NCBI GenBank assembly: GCA_963757335.1
Contig: CAVWRJ010000023.1
Span: 105,176 to 169,175, forward strand
Direction: 5' to 3'
From: DASQPA01 sp963757335
GTDB taxonomy: Bacteria; Acidobacteriota; Thermoanaerobaculia; Multivoradales; UBA5704
Length of the DNA: 64,000 nucleotides
The position numbers and the translations under genes were made by a program. Of this stretch, positions 18,276 through 26,897 are shown piece by piece (within the stretch, counting starts at the first letter, position 1; every line of letters starts with the position of its first letter). The notes beneath the pieces are model-generated. The model did no database searches, was not told the origin of the DNA, and worked only from the letters and a program-made list of their open reading frames with translations.

Positions 18276-19778
18276 ATGTCCGAGCGGCTGCGGTTCTACT
18301 GGGTGGTCGCGGTCTCCGGCGCCGTCCTGATGGCGCTCGAGATCCTGTCGAGCCGCGTTCTCGCCCCTCACTTCGGCAACAGTGTCTACGTCTGGGGCTC
18401 GATCATCAGCGTCTTCCTGGCCGCCCTCTCCGTGGGCTACCTGTGGGGCGGGCGCCTGGCCGACCGCCAGCCCCGGATGGCCTCCCTCGGGCGATTGATC
18501 GCTTTAGCCGGGGTTTTCGAGGCCGTCCTCCTCCTCGCCGGCGGACGCCTCGCGGCGGTCCTCGGCGCCTGGACCGGCAACTCGCCGGCGGGGACTCTCC
18601 TCGCCGCCGCCGTCCTCTTCGGACCGGCGAGCGTCCTCCTCGCCATGGTCTCTCCCTACGCCGTGCGCCTGGCGGCGCGCGACCTCGGCAAGCTCGGCAA
18701 CACCACGGGCCGCCTCTACGCCCTCTCCACTCTCGGGAGCCTCGCCGGGACCCTCGGCTGCACCTTCGTCCTCATCCCCTTCCTCGCCCTCCGGCAGATC
18801 CTCGCCCTGGTGCTCGCGGCCACCGCTGTCACTGCCCTCTTCGCCCTCGCCGACGCCTTCCGCCAGGAGGTCCTCGGGGCCGTCCTCGCCAGCCTGCTGC
18901 TCGTCCTCGCCCTGTCGAGCGGCTGGCTGCCGGAGCGGCACGAGAAGGGGCTGATCTACGAGCGGGTCTCCCCCTACCAGAGCCTGGAGGTGCGGGAGAG
19001 CGAGGGGGTGCGGACGCTGGTGAGCGACCGCATCTCGCAGGCCGCGGTGCGGATGGCGGACGGCGAGCCGGCCCTCGCCTATCCGCGCTATATGCCGGCC
19101 GTGCTCCTGGTCGCCCCGAAGCTCTCGCGCCTGCTGGTGCTCGGCCTGGGCGGCGGCAGTGTCGGCAGCTACCTCGGCCGCCGCCTGCCCGACCTCCAGA
19201 TCGATTATGTCGACATCGACCCTGCCGTCCCGGAGGTCGCCGAGCGCTTCCTCGGCTTCCGCCCCGGGGGGCACACCCGGGTGACGATCTCCGACGCCCG
19301 CGGCTTCCTTCATAGCTCGGCGGAGCGGTGGGACTTCATCTACTGCGACACCTACATCGGCCTCTCGGTGCCCTTCCACCTGACGACCGTGCAGTTCCTG
19401 GAAGAGGTCCGCCGCCACCTCGCGCCGCACGGGGTCTTCGGCTTGAACCTCGCGGCGGGCCTCTCCGACCCCTTCTCGCGCGCCATGTACCGCACCGTCC
19501 GCGACCGCTTCGCGACCACCTACGTCGTCGACGTCGGCGGCGCCTCGAACGTCCTCGTCCTGGCGACCGACGACGACCGGCTCTCCTTTTCGGAGCTCGC
19601 GGAGCGCGGCCGGGCGCTCGACGCCCGCCTGCACTTCGATCCGCCGCTCGTGCAGCTCGCCCACGCCTTTGCCGAGACCAACTTCGACCCCGCGACGGCC
19701 CAGCTCCTGACCGACGAGTTCGCCCCCGTGGACCGCCTGATCCAGCTCGGCCGGGCGGCGCGGATTCCAGGGCACTGA
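18276..19778 (+). CDS. Membrane-fused spermidine-synthase-like protein
   Basis: A 500-residue protein. Residues 1-215 hold six or seven membrane segments (starting with VVAVSGAVLMALEILSSRVLAPHFG). Residues about 225-450 form a spermidine-synthase-like Rossmann domain (SPYQSLEVRES, LVLGLGGGSVGSYL, IDYVDIDPAVPEVAERF, ISDARGFL, WDFIYCDTY). This architecture is common in bacteria and is often called a fused MFS/spermidine synthase. The aminopropyl-acceptor Asp region is only partly conserved and no decarboxylase partner is nearby, so polyamine synthesis is unproven. The C-terminal 50 residues are soluble. Confidence 0.83.
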   Translation: MSERLRFYWVVAVSGAVLMALEILSSRVLAPHFGNSVYVWGSIISVFLAALSVGYLWGGRLADRQPRMASLGRLIALAGVFEAVLLLAGGRLAAVLGAWTGNSPAGTLLAAAVLFGPASVLLAMVSPYAVRLAARDLGKLGNTTGRLYALSTLGSLAGTLGCTFVLIPFLALRQILALVLAATAVTALFALADAFRQEVLGAVLASLLLVLALSSGWLPERHEKGLIYERVSPYQSLEVRESEGVRTLVSDRISQAAVRMADGEPALAYPRYMPAVLLVAPKLSRLLVLGLGGGSVGSYLGRRLPDLQIDYVDIDPAVPEVAERFLGFRPGGHTRVTISDARGFLHSSAERWDFIYCDTYIGLSVPFHLTTVQFLEEVRRHLAPHGVFGLNLAAGLSDPFSRAMYRTVRDRFATTYVVDVGGASNVLVLATDDDRLSFSELAERGRALDARLHFDPPLVQLAHAFAETNFDPATAQLLTDEFAPVDRLIQLGRAARIPGH

Positions 19779-19781
19779 GTC

Positions 19782-19798
19782 GTACCGGAATCTGGTAC
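19782..19798. promoter_or_regulatory. Possible Phd-YoeB operator
   Basis: GTACC (19782-19786) and GGTAC (19794-19798) form an inverted repeat with a 7-bp spacer, 10 bp before the antitoxin start. Autoregulated phd/yefM operons normally have such a palindrome at the promoter. TACCAT at 19796-19801 could be the -10. Confidence 0.5.
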
Positions 19799-19807
19799 CA
19801 TCCTCAC

Positions 19808-20080
19808 ATGCGAGAGATTTCAGCTCACGAGTTCCGTAGCCACTTGCGGGAGGCGGTCGAGGAGGTTGTCGAGGATCATGTGCCTCTCCGCGTCAAGCGG
19901 CGCGGAGGGCAGGATTTCGTCGTCGTCAGCGCCGAGGACTGGGAGCGGGAACAGGAGACGCTGTACGTCCTGGAGAACAGGTCGCTCATGGAGCAGATCG
20001 AGCGCTCGCAGAAGACTCAGACGGCGGGTACGGGCTATCGGCCCTCCCCGGAGGAGTTGGATGCGCTCGATCATGTTTGA
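19808..20080 (+). CDS. Phd/YefM-family antitoxin
   Basis: A 90-residue protein. Its N-terminal DNA-binding domain (MREISAHEFRSHLREAVEEVVEDHVPLRVKRRG, then DFVVVSAEDWEREQETLYVLEN) is typical of YefM. The disordered C-terminal tail would wrap around the toxin. It would repress its own promoter at the palindrome just upstream and neutralise the YoeB-like RNase encoded next, whose start codon lies 18 bp inside this gene. Confidence 0.88.
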   Translation: MREISAHEFRSHLREAVEEVVEDHVPLRVKRRGGQDFVVVSAEDWEREQETLYVLENRSLMEQIERSQKTQTAGTGYRPSPEELDALDHV

Positions 20081-20327
20081 GGGCGATACCTGGGAGCGCT
20101 ATGAAGACCTACGCCAGCGGGATTCCGGTTTGCACCGCGTTCTCTGCCGTCAACTCAAAGAGATGCAGCGGGGCGATCCCGCCACCGGGACCGGCAAACC
20201 CGAGCCGCTCAAGCATGGTCTGAGCGGCCTCTGGTCTCGCCGGCTTTCCCTCAAGGACCGGCTCCTCTACCAGTTCGACGACGAGCATCTGTATATCTTG
20301 GCGATCGGCGGGCATTACGACCGCTGA
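20061..20327 (+). CDS. yoeB: YoeB/Txe-family toxin (ribosome-dependent mRNase)
   Basis: An 88-residue RelE-superfamily toxin. The conserved block GKPEPLKHGLSGLWSRRLSLKDRLLYQFDDEHLYILAIGGHY matches YoeB, including the catalytic Glu (PEP), Arg (SRR, DRL) and C-terminal His-Tyr. YoeB cleaves mRNA in the ribosomal A site. The start at ATG 20061 follows GGAGGAG and aligns the N-terminus with E. coli YoeB. It overlaps the antitoxin gene, as usual for coupled pairs. All expected catalytic residues are present, so it is probably active. Confidence 0.9.
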   Translation: MRSIMFEGDTWERYEDLRQRDSGLHRVLCRQLKEMQRGDPATGTGKPEPLKHGLSGLWSRRLSLKDRLLYQFDDEHLYILAIGGHYDR

Positions 20328-20355
20328 CGCTTCTCTCGCGGAGGAAAAAATAGCC

Positions 20356-20865
20356 ATGAGCCTGGTCGAAGAAGCCGTTCGCAACTGGGAAGCCTACCGT
20401 GCCGGCGTCATCGCCGAGGTCGAGAACATGCCCGAGGAGCAGCTCGACTACCGCCCCGCGGAGGGGGCGCGGACCCTGCGGGAGGTCGCCATCCACATCG
20501 CCCAGTGGAGCGTGGGGATGACCAACGAGATCCTCGCGCCCGAGGGGAACATCGTCAACGTCTTCAAGCCCGAGGTCCAGGCTGCGATCAAAGCCTCCCT
20601 CCCCGCGGCGCATTCGAAAGCGGAGGTCGTCGCCCTGCTCCGCCAGACCGGCGAGGAGACCGCCGCCCGCTTGCGCGAAGCCGGGGACGCCCTCATCTCC
20701 CAGACGATGCCGTCCCGGATGCTGGGGACCCAGAACCGGCTCTCGGTCCTCTGGTTCGCCGCCGCCCACGAGATGTACCACCGAGGCCAGCTGACCGCCT
20801 ACGAGCGTGGCGCCGGCCAGGTGCCGGCCCTCACGAAGCAGATCCAGGCGATGCACGGCAAATAG
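20356..20865 (+). CDS. DinB-family four-helix-bundle protein
   Basis: A 169-residue DinB/YfiT superfamily protein, probably binding a divalent metal through three His: HIAQWSVGM (about residue 49) and HEMYHRGQL (about residues 138 and 142). The family includes thiol-dependent S-transferases (bacillithiol, mycothiol) and many proteins of unknown function. The spacing of the His motifs is intact. It starts 29 bp after yoeB, with GGAGG upstream, and is followed 17 bp later by a membrane protein. Confidence 0.85.
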   Translation: MSLVEEAVRNWEAYRAGVIAEVENMPEEQLDYRPAEGARTLREVAIHIAQWSVGMTNEILAPEGNIVNVFKPEVQAAIKASLPAAHSKAEVVALLRQTGEETAARLREAGDALISQTMPSRMLGTQNRLSVLWFAAAHEMYHRGQLTAYERGAGQVPALTKQIQAMHGK

Positions 20866-20882
20866 TCTGAGTCTGGGCCCAG

Positions 20883-21659
20883 ATGGAGATCCCGCACATC
20901 CGCCCCGACGACTCCGAGGAGACTCCGGCCGCGGCCGAGCGGCCGAAACCGCGGAGCCACGCCGGGGGCCAGGTGCTCGCCGTCGTCCGGCACCGCTGGC
21001 CGGAGTATCTGATCGAGATGATCGTCATCATCTTGAGCATCTCGATCTCCTTCGCGCTCGACCAGTGGAAAGAGAAGCGTCACGATCATGAGGTCGAGCA
21101 GCTCTATCTCAAGACCCTCTCGAACAACCTGATCTCCGACATCGATGCGCTCCACGAGGCGATCCCCGAGACTCGGCTGGTGATCCGCAAGGCGCAGAAG
21201 CTCCTCGCCGCGAGCCAGGCCTCGCCAGCCGCCGCGGCGCCCCCGGGGTTGCTCGAGGAGGACCTCCGGGACATCGGCAGGCGGCCGTTGTTCTTCGCTC
21301 ACGATGCCGCGTTTTCCGACCTGCGGAGCTCGGGGAACCTGCGGGTCCTCAACGACTTCCGGTTGAAGAACGCGCTCTTCGACTACTACGGCCAGTACGA
21401 ATCGATCAAAGCCAAAGAGGGAGCCGAGCGGGAGTCCCTGATCACTCTGATCGCGCCGAACCTGATCCGGGTGGTATCTCTGGGCGGAGCGGCGGAACCG
21501 GGGTCGACACCGGCAGCCCTCCCGCACGATCGGGTGTTCGCCAACAGCATGTGGATCCGGATCCATGAACGGAGCGAGTTGCTCAGGGACTATGAAGAGG
21601 AGCTGCGACTGGCGGAGGCGATTCAACGGCGGCTGAAGCGCGACCTCGATCCACGCTAA
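20883..21659 (+). CDS. Single-pass membrane protein, DUF6090-like
   Basis: A 258-residue protein with an acidic, Pro-rich cytoplasmic N-terminus, one membrane helix at about residues 41-59 (YLIEMIVIILSISISFALDQW) and a helical C-terminal region (LYLKTLSNNLISDIDALHEAIPE ... DLRSSGNLRVLNDFRLKNALFDYY). The pattern EYLIE-hydrophobic-ISFALD-W followed by a helical domain is shared by many uncharacterised bacterial proteins, recalled as DUF6090. Function unknown. It lies 15 bp before the biotin carboxylase gene. Confidence 0.65.
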   Translation: MEIPHIRPDDSEETPAAAERPKPRSHAGGQVLAVVRHRWPEYLIEMIVIILSISISFALDQWKEKRHDHEVEQLYLKTLSNNLISDIDALHEAIPETRLVIRKAQKLLAASQASPAAAAPPGLLEEDLRDIGRRPLFFAHDAAFSDLRSSGNLRVLNDFRLKNALFDYYGQYESIKAKEGAERESLITLIAPNLIRVVSLGGAAEPGSTPAALPHDRVFANSMWIRIHERSELLRDYEEELRLAEAIQRRLKRDLDPR

Positions 21660-21674
21660 GATAGCGCCCCTGCC

Positions 21675-23255
21675 ATGGCCGCCGAGGTCCCCCAGACGAT
21701 CCCCCAGAAGCGCCTTAAGAAGGTGCTGATCGCGAACCGCGGCGAGATCGCCGTGCGGATCCTCCGTGGCCTCCACGAGATGGGGATCGCCGGGGTCGCC
21801 GTCTACTCGGAGGCCGACCGCCGGTCGCTCCCGGTGCTCCTCGCCGACGAGGCCTACCCCATCGGGCCGGCGCCGTCGCGCGAGAGCTACTTGAAGGCCG
21901 AGGCCCTGGTCGACCTCGCGGTCCGGATCGGGGCGGACGGCATCCATCCGGGCTACGGCTTCCTCTCCGAGAACGCCAATTTCGCCCGGCTCTGCCGCGA
22001 TGCCGGGGTGACCTTCATCGGCCCCTCGCCCGAGGCCATCGCCGCCATGGGCTCGAAGGTCGAGAGCCGGCGGCTCATGATGGCGGCGGGGGTGCCGGTC
22101 GTCCCCGGCGGCAAGGACCCCCTGCCCGACCTCGAAGCCGCGGCGGCCGCCGCCGAGACGATCGGCTATCCGGTCATGCTCAAGGCGGCCTCCGGGGGAG
22201 GCGGCAAGGGGATGCGGATGATCCCCGGGGCGGCCGAGCTCGCCGCCGCCTACCGCGGCGCCCGCTCCGAGGCCGCGGCCTCCTTCGGCGACGACTCGGT
22301 CTACATGGAGAAATTCATCGAGAACCCCCGACACGTGGAGATCCAGATCCTGGGCGACCTCCACGGCCGGGTGGTCTCCTTGGGCGAGCGCGAGTGCTCG
22401 GTCCAGCGCCGGCACCAGAAGGTGGTCGAGGAGGCCCCCTCGATCGCCGTCACCCCGGAGCTCCGCCGCCGGATGGGCGAAGCCGCGGTCGCCGCCGCCC
22501 AGGCGGTCGGTTACAGCAACGCCGGCACGGTCGAGTTCCTGCTGGCGAAAGACGGCAGCTTCTACTTCCTGGAGATGAACACCCGGCTCCAGGTCGAGCA
22601 CCCGGTGACCGAGCTGGTGACCGGGCTCGACCTCGTCCGCGCCCAGGTGCGGATCGCCGAGGGAGACCCCCTGGGCCCGGAGTTCGACGATTTCGCCAAC
22701 TTCTCCGGCCTCGGCCCCCGTGGCCACGCGATCGAGGTCCGCCTCTACGCCGAGGACCCGTGGAACCGTTTCACCCCCTCCCCCGGCCGGATCGAGCGCC
22801 TGCGCCTGCCGCAGGGGCCGGGGGTGCGCAACGACTTCGGGGTCTACGAGGGCTCCGAGGTGACGATCCACTACGACCCCATGCTCGGCAAGCTCATCGT
22901 CTGGGCGGCCGATCGCGAGCGCGCCCTGGAGCGCCTGGCGCGCGCCCTCTCCGAGCTGCGGATCGAGGGCATCCGCACCAACATCTCCCTTTTCGAGGCG
23001 CTCCTCGCCGACCCCGATTTCCGCTCCGGCAACCTGGACATCGGGATGCTCGACCGGAAGCTCGCTGCCGGCGACCTTGAGCCCCCGCATGAGAGCCGTG
23101 ACGCCGACCTGCCGCTGATCGCCGCCGCCCTCGCCCACTTCGCGCGCTCCCAACGTGCGGCCACCCCCAGCGATCCCGGAAAAGCAGAGAGCCGGCGCTC
23201 GCGCTGGGGGGCCGTGGCGCGGCGGGAAGCGGTGTCTGGTGCCGCATGGAAGTAG
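21675..23255 (+). CDS. Acyl-CoA carboxylase, biotin carboxylase subunit
   Basis: A 526-residue ATP-grasp biotin carboxylase. Visible features are the N-terminal domain KKVLIANRGEIAVRILRGLHEMG, the Gly-rich ATP loop KAASGGGGKGMRM, the catalytic EFLLAKDGSFYFLEMNTRLQVEHPVTELVTG and the C-terminal domain. It carboxylates biotin on the carrier protein encoded immediately downstream. The last ~40 residues are an Arg/Ser-rich extension. A biotin carboxylase followed by a carrier suggests acetyl-, propionyl- or methylcrotonyl-CoA carboxylase. The carboxyltransferase subunit is not in the window, so the acyl substrate cannot be named. Confidence 0.92.
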   Translation: MAAEVPQTIPQKRLKKVLIANRGEIAVRILRGLHEMGIAGVAVYSEADRRSLPVLLADEAYPIGPAPSRESYLKAEALVDLAVRIGADGIHPGYGFLSENANFARLCRDAGVTFIGPSPEAIAAMGSKVESRRLMMAAGVPVVPGGKDPLPDLEAAAAAAETIGYPVMLKAASGGGGKGMRMIPGAAELAAAYRGARSEAAASFGDDSVYMEKFIENPRHVEIQILGDLHGRVVSLGERECSVQRRHQKVVEEAPSIAVTPELRRRMGEAAVAAAQAVGYSNAGTVEFLLAKDGSFYFLEMNTRLQVEHPVTELVTGLDLVRAQVRIAEGDPLGPEFDDFANFSGLGPRGHAIEVRLYAEDPWNRFTPSPGRIERLRLPQGPGVRNDFGVYEGSEVTIHYDPMLGKLIVWAADRERALERLARALSELRIEGIRTNISLFEALLADPDFRSGNLDIGMLDRKLAAGDLEPPHESRDADLPLIAAALAHFARSQRAATPSDPGKAESRRSRWGAVARREAVSGAAWK

Positions 23256-23773
23256 TCGTCCGCTCCGGCGACCGCGAGGAGCGGGTGGAGGTCCGCCGGC
23301 TCGACGGGGCGGCTCGCTCCGCACGCGGCGGGACTCACGAGGTCCGGATCGGGGAGCGCACCTATGCGGTCGACGCCGCCGAGCTTCCCGGCGGGACCTG
23401 GAGCCTGCGCTTCGAAGGGCGGCAGCACGAGGTCTCGGTCCGCGCCCGCGGCGAGGGGATCTACGAGGTGGGGGCCGAAGGGAGGTCGGCGCCGGTCGAG
23501 GTGCTCGATCCCCTCGCCTTCCTCGCCCAGCAATCGAGCGGCGGCAAGGCCGGCCGCCGCCGCCAGCGGGTGACCGCCTACATGCCGGGCCGGGTGGTGG
23601 CGGTGCTCGCCGAGGCCGGCCAGGCGGTCACCACCGGGCAGGGGATCGTCGTCCTCGAAGCGATGAAGATGCAGAACGAGATCCTCGCCGAGCACGACGG
23701 CATCCTCAAGGCCATCCTCGTCCAGCCCGGGCAGGCGGTCGAGGGTGGCGACCCGCTGTTCGAGATGGAGTGA
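23246..23773 (+). CDS. Biotin carboxyl carrier protein of acyl-CoA carboxylase
   Basis: A 175-residue protein whose C-terminal biotinyl domain (about residues 105-175) carries the biotinylation motif EAMKM (Lys141) flanked by MPGRVVAVLAEAGQAVTTGQGIVVL and the matching half. The N-terminal 95 residues are beta-rich with no clear family. The start overlaps the end of the carboxylase gene by 10 bp, and the stop overlaps the next gene (TGATG), so the three are probably translated together. Confidence 0.92.
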   Translation: MEVVVRSGDREERVEVRRLDGAARSARGGTHEVRIGERTYAVDAAELPGGTWSLRFEGRQHEVSVRARGEGIYEVGAEGRSAPVEVLDPLAFLAQQSSGGKAGRRRQRVTAYMPGRVVAVLAEAGQAVTTGQGIVVLEAMKMQNEILAEHDGILKAILVQPGQAVEGGDPLFEME

Positions 23774-25527
23774 TGCTCGCCCCGGCACCGGGTCCGCCCG
23801 CCCGAGAGGTCCCCCGACCGATCCCCCGGCTGATCCGGCATCGCTGGGCCGTCGCCCTCCTCCTCACCGCCTTCGTCCTCCTCTGCGCCCACGGTCTCCT
23901 CTGGGATACCCCCACGGTCGACGAGTTCGCCCACCTGCCGGCGGGCTGGTACTACTGGCAGACCGGCAACTTCGCCCTCTTCCCCCAGAACCCGCCCCTC
24001 GTCAAGCTCCTCTCCGCCCTCCCGCTCTTCCTCCTTCACCCGGCGGTCGACACCGCGGCCCGGGTGCAGAACACCGGCTGGTACCCCTGGGTCTTCGGCA
24101 CCGACTTCATGGAGCGGAACCGGGCGATCTACGATCGGGTCTTCCTCCTCGGCCGGCTGCCCATCGTGCTCCTGGGGGTGCTGACCGGGCTCCTCGTCTA
24201 CCGTTGGTCGCGCGAGCTCTACGGAAGGGGGGCGGGGCTCGTCGCCCTCACACTCTTCGTCTTCTGCCCGTCGATCGTCGCCCACGCGCATCTCGCGACG
24301 GTCGACCTGGGCTCGGCCTGCTTCACGGTGCTCGCCCTCCACCGGCTCGATCGCTATGTGCGGAAGCCGACCTGGCGCCGGCTGCTGCTCTGCGGCCTGG
24401 CCCTGGGGGCGGCGGAGCTCGCCAAGTTCACCGGGATTCTGTTGTACCCGATCTTTCTGATCCTGATGGGAGTGGCGATGGCGGCTCCCCCGGACCTCCG
24501 CGAGAAGGGAAGGGAGGACGGGAAGCCGGGGTGGCGGGGGCGGCTGGGGCGGCTGGGGTGGGGTCTCGGTGGGCTCGCCGGGATCTTTCTCTTGAGCCTC
24601 CTGGTGATCGACCTGGGGTACCTGTTCCAGGGGGTGGGCCGACCGCTCCGGGAATTTCGCTTCGGGAGCCGGTCGATGTCCAGGGTGGCCTCAGTGTTGC
24701 CGGGGCTCCCGGCGCCGCTGCCCGCCTCCTACCTCCAGGGGGTGGACGATCTGCAGCTGATCAACGAGGTGGGGGAGTATCCGAACTACCTCTTCGGGCG
24801 CTGGTCGCGGCAGGGATTCAAGGCTTACTACCTGATCACTCTTCTCTACAAGAGTCCTCTCCTCCTCCTCCTGGCCTTCCTCCTCGCCCCCTTCGCCCGC
24901 GCCCGGAACGTCCGCGGCCAGCTGTTCCTCTGGCTCCCGGCCCTCGCCCTTTTCCTGGCGTTCTCGTTCCTCACCCGGGTGGACTACGGCATCCGCTACG
25001 TCCTGCCGGTCCTGCCGCTCGCCTGCATCTACGCCGGCCGGCTCGCCCTCTGGCTTTCCACCCGCGGCCGAACCCTGCGAGTCGCCGGCCTCGCCTGCCT
25101 GGCGATCTACCCCCTCTCGGTGCTCCGGGCGACCCCCGACACCCTCGACTACTTCAACGTCCTCGCCGGGGGGCAGGGGGACCGCATCCTCCTCGACTCG
25201 AACCTCGACTGGGGGCAGGGCTTGAAGCGTCTGAAGCGCTACATGGACCGCGAGGGGATCGAGACGATCGGCCTCGCCTACTTCGGCCACGTCGACCCCG
25301 CGATCTACGGCATCCGCTGGCAGTTCCCCGACCCCAGCCGCCCCGGCCCGGTCGCGATCTCGGCGAACTTCCTCCACGGCTACCCCTACGCCACCTACGC
25401 CAACGGCCATATCCTGCCGATCCCCCCGGGGGCGTTTCGATGGGTCGGGAGGTCGCCGCGGGTGGCGGAGTTGGGTGGGGGGATTTTCGTGTATCAGGTG
25501 GGTGAGGTGGCCACCCCTCGCCGATAG
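23773..25527 (+). CDS. PMT/ArnT-like membrane glycosyltransferase
   Basis: A 584-residue membrane protein with about eleven hydrophobic segments and the GT-C hallmark acidic first loop (WDTPTVDEFAHLPAGWYYWQTGN, then FPQNPPLVKLLSALPL). The C-terminal periplasmic domain includes LDSNLDWGQGLKRLKRY and ends YPYATYANGHILPIPPGAFRWVG. Such enzymes transfer sugars from polyprenyl phosphate to proteins or lipids on the periplasmic side. The start overlaps the carrier-protein stop. The last ~125 bp recur as a diverged fragment at 26898-27026. Confidence 0.8.
   Translation: MLAPAPGPPAREVPRPIPRLIRHRWAVALLLTAFVLLCAHGLLWDTPTVDEFAHLPAGWYYWQTGNFALFPQNPPLVKLLSALPLFLLHPAVDTAARVQNTGWYPWVFGTDFMERNRAIYDRVFLLGRLPIVLLGVLTGLLVYRWSRELYGRGAGLVALTLFVFCPSIVAHAHLATVDLGSACFTVLALHRLDRYVRKPTWRRLLLCGLALGAAELAKFTGILLYPIFLILMGVAMAAPPDLREKGREDGKPGWRGRLGRLGWGLGGLAGIFLLSLLVIDLGYLFQGVGRPLREFRFGSRSMSRVASVLPGLPAPLPASYLQGVDDLQLINEVGEYPNYLFGRWSRQGFKAYYLITLLYKSPLLLLLAFLLAPFARARNVRGQLFLWLPALALFLAFSFLTRVDYGIRYVLPVLPLACIYAGRLALWLSTRGRTLRVAGLACLAIYPLSVLRATPDTLDYFNVLAGGQGDRILLDSNLDWGQGLKRLKRYMDREGIETIGLAYFGHVDPAIYGIRWQFPDPSRPGPVAISANFLHGYPYATYANGHILPIPPGAFRWVGRSPRVAELGGGIFVYQVGEVATPRR
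25380..25507 (+). repeat. Direct repeat, intact copy (end of glycosyltransferase gene)
   Basis: This 3' end of the glycosyltransferase gene is repeated at 26898-27026 with about 90% identity by eye. Most differences are synonymous (ACCTAC/ACTTAT, GGCCAT/GGTCAC, TTGGGT/TTAGGC). The two copies bracket the Phd-PIN module and a minisatellite. Confidence 0.85.
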
Positions 25528-25542
25528 TGACGATTGATTCTG

Positions 25543-25566
25543 ACCTGTCTGACCAGGTGCTATACT
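25543..25566 (+). promoter_or_regulatory. Promoter and operator of the Phd-PIN module
   Basis: ACCTG-TCTGAC-CAGGT (25543-25558) is an inverted repeat directly upstream of a good -10 box TATACT (25561-25566); ATG 25573 lies 6 bp after the box. The palindrome occupies the -35 to -10 spacer, as expected for an autorepressed antitoxin operon. The transcript would have almost no leader. Confidence 0.6.
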
Positions 25567-25572
25567 GACAGT

Positions 25573-25839
25573 ATGTCCACCTATTCCACCTACGAGGCGA
25601 AAGCGAAATTCAGCGAGATCCTGCGCAAGGTTCGGGCTGGCCAGAGAGTGGTGATCGCCTACCACGGGGAAGAGGTGGCCGAGATTCGGCCCATCGAGAA
25701 AAAGAAGACTCTCGCCGCCAGCCTACGTCAGCTCGAGGAGCAAGGGATCCTGGGTCCCTTGGTCGAGCCGCATCGGGATTTTGCGCCTGTGATCCGCAAA
25801 GAGGGGGCGCTGGCGCGTTTTTTGGGTTCTCGCGATTGA
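25573..25839 (+). CDS. Phd/YefM-type antitoxin
   Basis: An 88-residue protein with the Phd DNA-binding domain (STYEAKAKFSEILRKVRAGQRVVIAYHGEEVAEIRPIE) and a C-terminal toxin-binding tail. Start at ATG 25573, just after the -10 box. Its stop overlaps the TTG start of the PIN toxin. Phd-like antitoxins paired with PIN toxins are a common VapBC variant. Confidence 0.88.
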   Translation: MSTYSTYEAKAKFSEILRKVRAGQRVVIAYHGEEVAEIRPIEKKKTLAASLRQLEEQGILGPLVEPHRDFAPVIRKEGALARFLGSRD

Positions 25840-26225
25840 AACTGGCCTACGTAGATAGCTCCTGCCTGGTGGCGATCGCTTTCGGTGAGCCCGGCTACGA
25901 GGAGGTTGTGGATCGACTCTCCCTCTGCGAGCGCCTCTTTTCCTCGAATCTTCTTGAGGCGGAGCTCCGAGCCGCGCTGGCGCGGGAGGGAGCAGCGGGC
26001 AAGGAGGGAAACCTCCTTGCCGGGTTTACCTGGATCTATCCGAACCGCCAGCTGACGGCCGAGTATCATCGTATTCTCGCAGTTGGAACGCTCAAGGGGG
26101 CTGACCTCTGGCACGTGGCCTGTGCCCTGTTCCTCTCGCCACAACCTAAGGAACTCGCTTTCCTGACCCTCGATCGGCCACAGAAGGCCGTGGCCCGCGC
26201 TCTGGGCTTCCCAAGCCTGGAATAG
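25836..26225 (+). CDS. PIN-domain (VapC-like) toxin RNase
   Basis: A 129-residue PIN-domain protein with the acidic residues expected for metal binding: YVDSSCLVAIAFGEPGYEEVV (Asp near residue 7), LLEAELRAAL (Glu), LKGADLWHVACALFL (Asp) and FLTLDRPQKAVARALGF (Asp). PIN toxins cleave RNA, often initiator tRNA or rRNA. The TTG start overlaps the antitoxin stop (TTGA). All catalytic positions appear intact. Confidence 0.88.
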   Translation: MKLAYVDSSCLVAIAFGEPGYEEVVDRLSLCERLFSSNLLEAELRAALAREGAAGKEGNLLAGFTWIYPNRQLTAEYHRILAVGTLKGADLWHVACALFLSPQPKELAFLTLDRPQKAVARALGFPSLE

Positions 26226-26360
26226 ACTCGCGTGACCCGAGAAGCTACTTGGAGGTAACCGAAGGCCCCTACGCTCCAAGCCAAAGTTTCTCGACTTGAC
26301 GAGACCCTGTCCTGATCTGGTACAGGAACACTCGCCGCTGGCCGCCGATCAGGGTACCCC

Positions 26361-26720
26361 AGGGTCTCGAATTCGGCCGCGGACCTCTCCGAGATCCGTC
26401 CCAGAGGTCTCGGATTCCATTCCAGGGGTCTCGGATCAACTCGAAAGTCCTCGAGCTCGGTCTCGGAGGTCTCGGGTTCGACCCGAGAGCCCTCAAGTTC
26501 GGTCTCAGGGGTCTCGGGTTCGACCCGAAAGGCCTCGGGTTCGGTCTCAGGGGTCTCGGGTTCGCCCCGAGAGTCCTCGGGTTCGGTCTCAAGGGTCTCG
26601 GGTTCGACCCCGAGAGTCCTCAAGTTCGGTCTCAAGGGTCTCGAATTCGACCCGAGAGGCCTCGGGTTCGGTCTCAAGGGTCTCGGATTCAATGTCTCCG
26701 GTCTTGAATTCAATCCGGGG
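26361..26720. repeat. Minisatellite A, 21-bp units
   Basis: About seventeen imperfect 21-bp units, most built on AGGGTCTCGGGTTCGACCCGA alternating with a sister unit GAGGCCTCGGGTTCGGTCTCA, giving a 42-bp higher-order period in the middle. One unit has 22 bp. Reading frames stay open on both strands because 21 is a multiple of three: Arg/Ser-rich on the plus strand, Glu/Pro/Thr-rich on the minus strand. No start signals support translation. The whole 26226-27116 stretch has no intact gene. Confidence 0.85.
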
Positions 26721-26897
26721 GCCTTGGGAAGAAACTTTGGAGGCCGGTGCGGAAACTTTATGGGGATGGGAAGGAACCGAGAGAGGTTTTTGCGGCTCCC
26801 GGAGGTGTTTTGGCGGGGACCGGAGGGGAGCGGATCGGACCGGAGAGGTTCGAAGGCGATCTCCCAGGGCTCCGGGAGCTCCCGGAGAGGTTCCAGA

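Noticed and set aside
26361..26720. Minisatellite A as a protein-coding repeat gene
   Set aside because: Frames are open on both strands only because the unit is a multiple of three; one 22-bp unit shifts the frame and no ribosome-binding site is found.
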